DNA of 64,000 bases, from positions 91,717-155,716 of the forward strand of contig JAFVTS010000035.1 in NCBI GenBank assembly GCA_017503105.1. Direction: 5' to 3'. This document shows, piece after piece, positions 52,174-59,563 of this stretch. This stretch comes from Clostridia bacterium. GTDB taxonomy: Bacteria; Bacillota; Clostridia; Oscillospirales; CAG-272. Position 1 is the first letter of the stretch. Every line of letters begins with the position of its first letter. Position numbers and translations under genes: made by a program. The notes under the pieces were generated by a model that was not told the DNA's origin, did not search any database, and worked only from the letters and a program-made list of their open reading frames with translations.

Positions 52174-53544
52174 ATGACGGAAATGATGAATGAACTTACA
52201 AAAGAGCGCGTCGTGCGCTTCTTTGAAGAAAAGGACCTCGTAAGGCTGAGGGCGGCTGTCGTGGCGTATAAGCCCGAGGACGTAGGAGAGCTGTTTTACG
52301 AGCTGCCGCCGAAATACAGAATAGCGCTTTTCAGGCTTCTTCCAAAGGAGTTTGCCGCAGAATGCTTCGTTGCGCTCGACACTCAGACAAGGCGTGAGCT
52401 TATAGAAAGCTTCACGGAGCGCGAGCTTCGTTCGGTCACGGATGAGCTGTTCCTTGACGATACGGTGGATATAATCGAGGAGATGCCGGCAAACGTGGTA
52501 AAGAAAATACTGCGTTCGGCGTCAAAAGAAGATCGCGCGGTAATAAATCAGCTCCTCGGCTATCCGAAGGATTCCGCAGGATCGCTTATGACGCCCGAAT
52601 ACGTAAGGCTCTTTCCCGGGATGAGCGTTTTCGAAGCCCTCGAGCACATTCGTCGCGTGGCACTTGACAGCGAAACGGTCTACACCTGCTACGTCACCGA
52701 CAGCGGCAGACGTCTTATCGGAATAGTTACGGCAAAGCAACTTCTTATATCAGCACCCGACGTGCTGATTTCCGATATAATGAATACCTCTCCCATATTC
52801 GTTGAAACTTCCCTTGACAGGCAGAGCGTCGTCAATCTTATAAGAAAATACGGTTTTTTGGCTCTGCCCGTAGTCGATAACGAAAAGAGGCTCGTCGGAA
52901 TAGTTACCGTTGATGACGCGGTTGACGCTATGAGCGAAGAAGCCGAGGAGGATTTTGCTAAAATGGCGGCTATCACGCCCTCGGATGAGGAATATCTTAA
53001 GGTTCCCGTTTCCCGCATTTTTCTTTCGAGAATACCGTGGCTTCTTTTACTGCTTATATCGTCGGCACTGTCAAGTCTTATGCTCGCGCGCTTTGAGTCG
53101 GCTCTTCCTGCGGTGCTCGTTCTTTTCGTTCCTATGCTTATGGGCACGGGTGGAAACTGCGGCTCTCAGAGCTCCGTAACGGTCATTCGCTCGCTCTCTC
53201 TCGGAACCCTCCCGCCAAGGAGCGCACCGCGCGTCATTTTCAAGGAGCTCTCCGTCGGAGCGCTTTGCGGACTCGCTCTTGCGGTAGCGGCGCTTTTGAA
53301 GGTGGTCGTCGTTGACCGATTTATAGCAGGCAATCCCGACGTTTCTTTGGTAGTGGCTATATGCGTTTCGCTATCTCTTGCCCTGACCGTCGTAATAGCT
53401 AAGGTCATCGGCGCGGCGCTGCCGTTGGCAGTCAAGTGCATCGGACTTGATCCTGCGGTAATGGCTTCTCCGTTTATAACGACTATCGTTGACGCGATGT
53501 CGCTCGTGATATATTTTTTAATAGCGAGGGCCGTACTTTTATAA
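52174..53544 (+). CDS. mgtE: Magnesium transporter MgtE
   Basis: 456 residues, ATG 52174 behind AAAGGAGGAT. Residues 1-125 are the MgtE N-domain (superhelical, FRLLPKEFAAECFVALD), 130-255 two CBS domains (IGIVTAKQLL, LVGIVTVDDAVDAM), and the rest five membrane helices with MGTGGNCGSQSSVTVIRSL, the conserved pore region, and the C-terminal ATMASPFITT-like DPAVMASPFITTIVDA. It passes Mg2+ across the membrane and the N and CBS domains close it when cytoplasmic Mg2+ is high. Expression is probably governed by the attenuator at 51938-52092. Confidence 0.96.
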   Translation: MTEMMNELTKERVVRFFEEKDLVRLRAAVVAYKPEDVGELFYELPPKYRIALFRLLPKEFAAECFVALDTQTRRELIESFTERELRSVTDELFLDDTVDIIEEMPANVVKKILRSASKEDRAVINQLLGYPKDSAGSLMTPEYVRLFPGMSVFEALEHIRRVALDSETVYTCYVTDSGRRLIGIVTAKQLLISAPDVLISDIMNTSPIFVETSLDRQSVVNLIRKYGFLALPVVDNEKRLVGIVTVDDAVDAMSEEAEEDFAKMAAITPSDEEYLKVPVSRIFLSRIPWLLLLLISSALSSLMLARFESALPAVLVLFVPMLMGTGGNCGSQSSVTVIRSLSLGTLPPRSAPRVIFKELSVGALCGLALAVAALLKVVVVDRFIAGNPDVSLVVAICVSLSLALTVVIAKVIGAALPLAVKCIGLDPAVMASPFITTIVDAMSLVIYFLIARAVLL

Positions 53545-53549
53545 GTGCC

Positions 53550-53578
53550 TTGACTTAGAATGGATGCCGTGATATAAT
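53550..53578 (+). promoter_or_regulatory. Promoter for the FAD protein pair
   Basis: TTGACT (53550-53555), 17-bp spacer, TATAAT (53573-53578). Confidence 0.7.
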
Positions 53579-53611
53579 GTAGATGAAAAAACGAATATAA
53601 GGATGCACATT

Positions 53612-54337
53612 ATGAAAGAATACGATCTTGCCGTTATCGGCTCGGGCTTTTACTCGCTTGGGCTTGCATCGGCGGGCGGAAGAAGCGTGGTGATAGACCC
53701 GCATTTTCTGCTCGATCCCGATTTTGCGGGCACGTTTTCGGGTTTTACCCCCACCCCGTGTGAAGAATATTCGTCCGAGAGTGAAACCCTTCGCTCTATT
53801 ATCGAGCGCTCGGAATGTATGACGGGCGGGCGCTTTAACGTCCCCGCACTTGAGTCTTGCCTTGCCGAATACGCGGGGGAGATCGGTACCGACGTGCTTC
53901 TTGGCGCGTATACCGTGAAGATAGAGCCCCCTTCGGATATTCACGTAATAACTCTTCATACCTCCGCAGGAATAATAGAGATTGGTGCAAAAACGGTGGT
54001 AAAGCGTCAAAGGCACCTGCCCGACACCGTAAATCTTCTTGTCCGCGGTGCATCATTCACGCTTGATGAGGACGAAGTTGACGGACTCAGCCTATCACTT
54101 TCCGATGCGTATTCGCGATCCGACCGCATCCTTAGCGTAAGAGCGCCTCTGCCTATGGAAAATAACGCCTTAAGAGCGCGTGCGATACGCGCGGCAAGCA
54201 GGGTCCTTCGCGCCAAGGACGCAAAGATAATCGAGTGCGCGCCGCTTGGATTTTACAGTGCCGACGCGCCTTTTGCGGGGGGACCCTTGGCGGACTTTGA
54301 AAGAGGGGTCTTTTCTTGGAGGGAGATGAACGTATGA
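53612..54337 (+). CDS. Reduced FAD-oxidoreductase-like protein, partner of the next gene
   Basis: 241 residues from ATG 53612; an earlier ATG at 53603 overlaps the AAGGA site. It starts with a Rossmann-like LAVIGSGFYSLGLASAGGRSVVIDP, similar to FAD_oxidored proteins but without the AAIxAAREGA helix, and then diverges; the C-terminal part FYSADAPFAGGPLADFERGVFSWREM is unfamiliar. It may be a degenerate paralogue that forms a complex with the 624-residue flavoprotein, whose start overlaps its stop by four bases. I do not recognise a known family for the whole chain. Confidence 0.72.
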   Translation: MKEYDLAVIGSGFYSLGLASAGGRSVVIDPHFLLDPDFAGTFSGFTPTPCEEYSSESETLRSIIERSECMTGGRFNVPALESCLAEYAGEIGTDVLLGAYTVKIEPPSDIHVITLHTSAGIIEIGAKTVVKRQRHLPDTVNLLVRGASFTLDEDEVDGLSLSLSDAYSRSDRILSVRAPLPMENNALRARAIRAASRVLRAKDAKIIECAPLGFYSADAPFAGGPLADFERGVFSWREMNV

Positions 54338-56208
54338 TATATGCTTATCTTAAAGAAGGTGCGCTTTTAAGAGAAGAATGCACCCCCGATTTCGATGAAA
54401 AGACCGACGTCCTCGTTGCGGGAGTAGGCACAGCGGGCACTTTCGCCGCGATCTCGGCGGCAAGAGAAGGTGCGTCCGTTATCGCCGTTGAACGCGAGCT
54501 TGCGGTCGGCGGAATGTACACCGCAGGACGCGTAACGGGATTTTATTATGGCGATGAGGGCGGTACTTACGAGGAATGCGAAAGAGAAGCCGACGAGCTT
54601 GACAAAGCGTTCTTCGGAAGCAGAAAAAAGCCCGAAGGCCGTGTTGCCGTATATACCGAAAAACTGTCGGAGTTTGGCGTAAAACTTTACACGGGTGCCG
54701 CCGTTATGGGCTTATACATAGAAAACGACACCGTGACGGGTGCCAGAATTGTAACACAGGACACCACCTTTAACGTCAGAGCGCGCGTTTTAATTGACGC
54801 CACCTCGGACGGACACGCCGTAAGACTTCTTTCCATCCCCTTGAGATTTGGAAGAGGCACGGACGGCGGACGTGCTCCGTTCACCGTTTGGTCAGACGTG
54901 ATAAAGGACGGCAAGCGCAGAGGTATGAACGTTGACGACGGATACTGTGACCAATACGAGCCGTATTCGTTTTCGGACGCTGTTGTCAGCGCCCACGCGA
55001 GAAAGCTCCTGTTCCTTAAAGATGGCGCGGAATACCTGTCGGTCGCATCTTTGCCCGGAGTTCGGGAGGGCTTGAGCTTTCTTGGAGAGGAGACCTTGAA
55101 ATATACGGATATTCTTTCTTCGAAGGAGCCTCGGCGAGTGCTTTTCTATGCAAGGAGCGATCTTGACAAGCACGGTTCGGATATCGCGCTTGACGAGGAC
55201 GAATATCAGAATTTCTGGTGCGTATCAAATCTTGCGACCTTGACCGTAAGAATACCCGTGCCTATGGGCGCCGTTATGCCCAAAGGCGTGCGCGGAATAC
55301 TCACCGCAGGCAGATGCCTTTCCGTAGACAGCTACGCGCTCGGCGCTGTAAGGATGAACCGCGATATGATGCGTATGGGTGAGTGCGTCGGCATACTTGC
55401 CGCACTCAGCGTAAAGCACGGGTGCGACGTGCGCGACGTTGATTACGGGGAATATGAAAGACTCACGGACGTATACGGATGCCGAAGAGGTAAGATGACG
55501 GAATCCTTTGCCTTTGACGCGCCTTCGGGAAAGAACGTTATAGGTGAGCCCGTCGAACGTAGGGCGGTCAGCTTCGATATGACGCACGAAAAAATCATAG
55601 AAGAGCTCGCGACGGATTCACCGGGAGTTGCGATATACGCCTGCCGTCTTTCTGACGGAAGTATTATCCCAAAGCTCGTACCGCTTCTTGCTTCCGATGA
55701 TGAAAAGCTCGCCCTCGGTGCGGCGCTTGCACTCGGTCTTATGGGTGACGGCTCGGGCGCCGACGTCTTAAGACACGCGGTAAGGTGTCGCTCGTCCGAA
55801 ATATTTACGGGATGCCGACGGTCAAATCAGTTTAAAAGCTGCGCGGCAATATGCGTGCTTGCAAGATTCGGCACGAAAGAGGATATGGATTTGCTCTCGG
55901 AAATAGTCTTTGACAAGACCGAGCGAAAAAAAGCTATGTACGTTCCCGAGAACACCTCGCCTCTTGCATACGGCAAAACGGACGTAAGATTTTGTTATTT
56001 CCAGCACTTTACTCACGCTCTCATCGCGATGTGTAAAATAGCGAAGCGCGAGGGTGTGTCGGACGAGCTTCTTAGCAGGATCAAGCGCGAGCTTGACGGG
56101 GAAAAAACGTCCGAGCTCGTTGATTTCGTTACTTTCGGAAGGGCAGACGCACCTATCGGTGCAGCGACACGCGCCGCTGTTGAATATTCTGAAAAAATAC
56201 TTCGCTGA
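54334..56208 (+). CDS. FAD-dependent oxidoreductase with C-terminal HEAT-like repeats
   Basis: 624 residues from ATG 54334, chosen because GGAGGGA is nine bases away and the ATG overlaps the previous TGA; an in-frame TTG 18 bases earlier lies in that site. Residues about 25-430 are the FAD_oxidored domain: VLVAGVGTAGTFAAISAAREGASVIAVER, VLIDATSDGHAVRLLS, GILTAGRCLSVDSYALGAVRMNRDMMRMG. Residues about 455-600 contain helical repeat units (LVPLLASDDEKLALGAALALGLMG, SCAAICVLARFGTKEDMDLL) like HEAT/PBS lyase repeats. The arrangement flavin domain plus HEAT is uncommon but occurs in this family. Substrate unknown. Confidence 0.86.
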   Translation: MIYAYLKEGALLREECTPDFDEKTDVLVAGVGTAGTFAAISAAREGASVIAVERELAVGGMYTAGRVTGFYYGDEGGTYEECEREADELDKAFFGSRKKPEGRVAVYTEKLSEFGVKLYTGAAVMGLYIENDTVTGARIVTQDTTFNVRARVLIDATSDGHAVRLLSIPLRFGRGTDGGRAPFTVWSDVIKDGKRRGMNVDDGYCDQYEPYSFSDAVVSAHARKLLFLKDGAEYLSVASLPGVREGLSFLGEETLKYTDILSSKEPRRVLFYARSDLDKHGSDIALDEDEYQNFWCVSNLATLTVRIPVPMGAVMPKGVRGILTAGRCLSVDSYALGAVRMNRDMMRMGECVGILAALSVKHGCDVRDVDYGEYERLTDVYGCRRGKMTESFAFDAPSGKNVIGEPVERRAVSFDMTHEKIIEELATDSPGVAIYACRLSDGSIIPKLVPLLASDDEKLALGAALALGLMGDGSGADVLRHAVRCRSSEIFTGCRRSNQFKSCAAICVLARFGTKEDMDLLSEIVFDKTERKKAMYVPENTSPLAYGKTDVRFCYFQHFTHALIAMCKIAKREGVSDELLSRIKRELDGEKTSELVDFVTFGRADAPIGAATRAAVEYSEKILR

Positions 56209-56290
56209 ACGAAAAAACTGACCCTCTAATGGTGCGTACTCTTAAGGACAGTTTTTGAACTTAAAAATAATATCTTATTTACCGACAAAA

Positions 56291-56328
56291 ATGACAGAGA
56301 ATACTTTTTATTCTCTGTCATTTTTTTG
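56291..56328. terminator. Bidirectional terminator between the FAD gene and the small Cys-rich gene
   Basis: ATGACAGAGAAT and ATTCTCTGTCAT pair over 12 bp with A/T runs on both sides. Confidence 0.8.
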
Positions 56329-56329
56329 A

Positions 56330-56536
56330 CTATTTTGTAGTATTATCTTTACTTGCAGCAATATTTTTTTCTTTGATTTGAACATCAAATTCGGGAAAGC
56401 AAAGCAGAAAGTAATCACACTCGTCGCAACAACACTCAAAACCTTGCTCGCCGTTACCAAGACAAACGGTAGGGTTTCCCGGCGTAAGCTCAATACCGGT
56501 AATGTCCATGATCTTTTCTTGAATGTTCTTGTTCAT
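56330..56536 (-). CDS. Small Cys-rich protein downstream of structured RNA copy B
   Basis: 68 residues from ATG 56536, with TGGAGGATAT upstream; the longer frame crosses the leader RNA and is not used. Cys at 25, 35, 36, 37, 40 and 46 (FECCCDECDYFLLCFPE) suggests a zinc or iron-sulfur site; the rest is hydrophilic. I do not recognise a family. Like the AbrB gene at 13153-13377 it is a small Cys-motif gene placed immediately after a copy of the same RNA, so both may belong to one regulon or system. Confidence 0.7.
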   Translation of the reverse strand: MNKNIQEKIMDITGIELTPGNPTVCLGNGEQGFECCCDECDYFLLCFPEFDVQIKEKNIAASKDNTTK

Positions 56537-56554
56537 ATATCCTCCATCAGCATA

Positions 56555-56586
56555 TAAAAAAGGTGCGCAACCGAAGTCAGCGCACC
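56555..56586 (-). terminator. Terminator of RNA copy B with UUCG loop
   Basis: On the minus strand GGTGCGC and GCGCACC pair, extended by GAC-TTCG-GTT after a one-base bulge, then six U. It resembles the copy A terminator (13108-13136) closely and lies 18 bp before the coding ATG. Confidence 0.72.
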
Positions 56587-56769
56587 GAAAAACACAAACC
56601 CCGATTGTTGTCACACAAACTAATCGGAATAGGAATATTTCAGCCATACCTAAATTAGAGGGGCTTGCGTTTTTGCCACGTCCATAAATTTAGGTATGCC
56701 CAAAAAAGGGTATAGTATCCCTAAAGCAAAAAAATACCCCTAATACCGATTATTCAGTTTGTGTGACAA
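56556..56769 (-). ncRNA. Structured leader RNA / candidate riboswitch, copy B
   Basis: About 213 nt on the minus strand. The 5' end TTGTCACACAAACT (56756-56769) plus AATCGG pairs with CCGATT-AGTTTGTGTGACAA (56608-56627), a 20-bp closing helix with a 4-nt bulge. An inner hairpin of CATACCTAAAT with ATTTAGGTATG lies inside. Blocks shared with copy A are GATTAGTTTG in the closing helix, U7GCUUUA (56722-56734) and ATATTCCTATT (56628-56638). After the closing helix 56598-56606 can pair with 56569-56577 (antiterminator) against the terminator 56562-56586. The antiterminator differs from copy A by A-U to G-U changes that preserve pairing. Confidence 0.65.
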
Positions 56770-56773
56770 TGTT

Positions 56774-56802
56774 ATTATATCACATTTTTTGCGGTTTGTA
56801 AA
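56774..56802 (-). promoter_or_regulatory. Promoter for structured RNA copy B
   Basis: Minus strand TTTACA (56797-56802), 17-bp spacer, TATAAT (56774-56779), the same hexamers and spacing as copy A. Confidence 0.75.
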
Positions 56803-56890
56803 TAGTTTTAGTGAATTTTACAAAATTACCTTTAAAAAAGCAGAAAAATCCGTGGAGGCACGGATTGCCGTGACGGAGGATTGTAAAAAC
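56803..56890. other. Intergenic stretch without a supported gene
   Basis: Mostly A/T-rich. It holds ATCCGTG-GAG-CACGGAT-like symmetry near 56849-56867. A 63-codon plus-strand frame crosses it but has no ribosome binding site and runs into the terminator, so I see no gene. Confidence 0.5.
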
Positions 56891-56892
56891 TC

Positions 56893-56932
56893 AAAAATAC
56901 GGCATACCTCTTTTGAGATATGCCGTATTTTT
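56893..56932 (-). terminator. Terminator of the MATE/aldo-keto reductase operon
   Basis: AAAAATACGGCATA pairs with TATGCCGTATTTTT over 14 bp, with U runs for both strands. Confidence 0.8.
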
Positions 56933-56991
56933 GAAAATTATCTTTTTTAGTTACTCTCTAAACAGAGTCAGTTTTTTGTTTTAAACTTATA

Positions 56992-58041
56992 TTATCTACA
57001 TTTTCTTGAATAATCAAAATCAGTTGCGGTGCCGCTTATTATACGTTTGTAGTCGGCTAAATTCTGCTTAAGAAGGGCAGGGGTATCAAGACCGTAAGGA
57101 CACTTGGATCTACAAGCGCCGCAGTTAATACAGTCTTCTATTTTCTTCATTTTTGCCTGACCTTCTTCCGTAAGAAGGACCGCGGACGGACTTCTTCTTA
57201 TAAGCTGTGACATTCTCGCGCAGTTGTTTATCTCGATTCCGACGGGGCAAGGCATACAGTATCCGCAGCCGCGACAGAAATCACCGAGCAAATCGGCTCT
57301 TTCTTTTTCTATAAACGCCTTTACGTTTTCATCAAGGCTAGGCTCGTCCTTCATAAATCCTATGAACTCGTCAAGCTCGTGTTCCTTCTGTATGCCCCAG
57401 ATGGGAAGCACGTTTTCAAACTGCGCGAGGTATGCGTACGCGGCGTAAGCGTTTGTGATAAGACCGCCTGCAAGCCCCTTCATCGCAATGAATCCGACGT
57501 CACACTCGGCACACAGCTTTACGAGCTCAAGGTCTTTTTCCGTAGCAAGATAGCAAAGAGGAAATTGAAGCGTTTCGTAAAGCCCCGAAAGAACGGCTTC
57601 TTTTGCCACGTCGTATCTGTGATTGGTTATTCCCACGTGAAGGATCTTTCCTGCCGCTTTAGCTTCAATGAGCGCCTCGTAAAGCCCCGTGCCGTCATCG
57701 GGCTTTGGGCAGTGTGGCGGATTGTGTAGCTGATATACGTCAATTCGGTCGGTTTTTAAAAATCTGAGGCTCTCGTCGAGCTCTTTTTTGAGAGTCTCAC
57801 CGTCGCGAGCCATAGTTTTTGTCGTCAGAGTAACGTTATCTCTTATACCGAGGAACGCCTCGCCGAGCTTTTCCTCGCTGTCGGTGTAGTATCTTGCCGT
57901 ATCAAATAAGGTGAAGCCGTTATCGTATGCCCGTCTTACAAGACGGACAGCCTCCTCCTTAGTCAGCCTTTGAATGGGTAGAGCGCCGAAAGCGTTCTTC
58001 GGCGACGTTATTTCTGTTTTTCCAAGTCTTACGGTAGTCAT
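56992..58041 (-). CDS. Aldo/keto reductase with C-terminal 4Fe-4S ferredoxin domain
   Basis: 349 residues. The barrel begins TVRLGKTEITSPKNAFGALPIQRL; catalytic Asp and Tyr are in LFDTARYYTDSEEKLG, the Lys in TLTTKTMARD, the His in YQLHNPPH. Residues about 270-345 hold CRGCGYCMPCPVGIEI and CINCGACRSKCPYGLD, two [4Fe-4S] motifs. Such fused reductases are common in anaerobes and may couple carbonyl reduction to ferredoxin. It starts 10 bp after the MATE gene, so the two share a transcript. Confidence 0.92.
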   Translation of the reverse strand: MTTVRLGKTEITSPKNAFGALPIQRLTKEEAVRLVRRAYDNGFTLFDTARYYTDSEEKLGEAFLGIRDNVTLTTKTMARDGETLKKELDESLRFLKTDRIDVYQLHNPPHCPKPDDGTGLYEALIEAKAAGKILHVGITNHRYDVAKEAVLSGLYETLQFPLCYLATEKDLELVKLCAECDVGFIAMKGLAGGLITNAYAAYAYLAQFENVLPIWGIQKEHELDEFIGFMKDEPSLDENVKAFIEKERADLLGDFCRGCGYCMPCPVGIEINNCARMSQLIRRSPSAVLLTEEGQAKMKKIEDCINCGACRSKCPYGLDTPALLKQNLADYKRIISGTATDFDYSRKCR

Positions 58042-58051
58042 TTTGCCTCCT

Positions 58052-59452
58052 TTATTCCTGTCGGTCGATCACGAGCCGCCTTGCCCACGAGCCTCGCTTT
58101 AAATAGAAGGCGCCGAATATGCTCTTTAAGGCGTCGAGCGCTTGGCACAGAGGGAAGAGAATAAGTATTCCGAGTGATGTAAAATTCGCGAATATGAAAG
58201 AAAGGGGAATTATCACGCACCAGAGCATTCCCGAGTCGAGCATAACCGTCGCAAGTATTCTGCCACCCGCGCGGAAGGTATAGTAGCAAGCGTTGTTGAA
58301 AGCCTGAAACGGCATAATAAAAGCGGCACAAACGAGCATATAGCTTGCAAGCTCTCTTACGGGCTCACCAACGTTGTACATCAGCGGAATCGCGGGAGAG
58401 GTGCAAATAAGCGCAAAGCCCATAACGAATGCTGCGAAGATGGAAAACGTTATCATACGCGACGCCGTCAGCCTTGCCTCGTCCGTTTTGCCCGCGCCGA
58501 GCAGATTTCCGACGATTATAGCAATGGCGCTTCCAAGGGCGAGATAGACCACGTTGAAGAGGTTGATTACGGTCGTCGCGATGTTGAGGGAGGCAACGAC
58601 GTCAAGCCCTCTTGTGGAGTAGAATTGATTTCTGAACGTGAGCGCCAAAGCGAAAAGCAGCTCGTTTGCGACAAGGGGCAAGCCCTTGATGCATATGCTC
58701 CGTAACAGCTGTGCAGGCACTCTCAACGAACGGTAAATTCCTTTTATAAATTTAACACGCCCCCCGTGTGTGTGCGTCCAGACGAGAAGTATTGCAAGCT
58801 CAATGAAGCGTGAGATGACGGTAGCTATCGCAGCTCCCTCTACCCCGAGCGCGGGAGCTCCGAGCTTGCCGAATATGAGTATGTAATTGAATACAAGATT
58901 GGTGAAAACCGCAATGAGGCTTGCGCACATCGGCACGAGCGTCTCTCCCGTTTCGCGCAGAGTAGATGCGTACACCTGTGACACCGCGTAGGGGATAAGC
59001 CCTATCAGCATTACCCGAAGATATCCGCAACCGAATTCGAACGTAGCCGCAAGGTCGCCCGTGGACTCACTTTCGTGAAGGAACGAGTTGATGAGCGGCT
59101 CTTTTAAAACGGTGAATACGAGCATAGCCAAAAGCGTTGCTGCGACGTTGATTATAAGCTTGAAGCGGAAGGTCTGCCTGACGCCTTCTACGTCCCCGCT
59201 GCCGTGATACTGTGCGGTAAATATTCCCGCAGCCGATATTGCACCGAAGATAAGAAGATTGAAAACGAATATGAATTGATTGACTATCGAAACACCCGAC
59301 ATCGCCTCAGTGGAAAGCCTTCCGACCATTACGTTGTCAAGAAGGCTCACGAAATTCGTGATGCACATTTGTACGATTATCGGCAAGGCGACCGCAAGCA
59401 CGTGGCGGTAAAATTTTCGATCGCCTATAAGGTGCTCTTTGAGTTTTGGCAT
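58052..59452 (-). CDS. MATE-family efflux transporter
   Basis: 466 residues, twelve membrane segments. The first helix VALPIIVQMCITNFVSLLDNVMVGRLSTEAMSGVSIVNQF is typical, with TMNDGxM-type QFIFVFNLL and YGRTPxxxA-type motifs (VYASTLRETGETLVPM, ISRFIELAILL) in both halves. The family expels cationic drugs and metabolites with Na+ or H+. The co-transcribed aldo/keto reductase suggests detoxification of a reactive compound. The -10 TATAAT near 59482-59488 is visible but the -35 is weak. Confidence 0.92.
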   Translation of the reverse strand: MPKLKEHLIGDRKFYRHVLAVALPIIVQMCITNFVSLLDNVMVGRLSTEAMSGVSIVNQFIFVFNLLIFGAISAAGIFTAQYHGSGDVEGVRQTFRFKLIINVAATLLAMLVFTVLKEPLINSFLHESESTGDLAATFEFGCGYLRVMLIGLIPYAVSQVYASTLRETGETLVPMCASLIAVFTNLVFNYILIFGKLGAPALGVEGAAIATVISRFIELAILLVWTHTHGGRVKFIKGIYRSLRVPAQLLRSICIKGLPLVANELLFALALTFRNQFYSTRGLDVVASLNIATTVINLFNVVYLALGSAIAIIVGNLLGAGKTDEARLTASRMITFSIFAAFVMGFALICTSPAIPLMYNVGEPVRELASYMLVCAAFIMPFQAFNNACYYTFRAGGRILATVMLDSGMLWCVIIPLSFIFANFTSLGILILFPLCQALDALKSIFGAFYLKRGSWARRLVIDRQE

Positions 59453-59563
59453 AAAATATTCCTTTTTATAAAAAGTAAAAGTATTATATTCCTATTTTAC
59501 AACAAAAAGCGATAAAAAGCAATATGAAAAGACGCGGTTTGCAACATAAAATTTTAGAGCGAC

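Noticed and set aside
56759-56950. 63-codon plus-strand frame
   Set aside because: It has no ribosome binding site, overlaps the promoter of RNA copy B and ends in a terminator hairpin.
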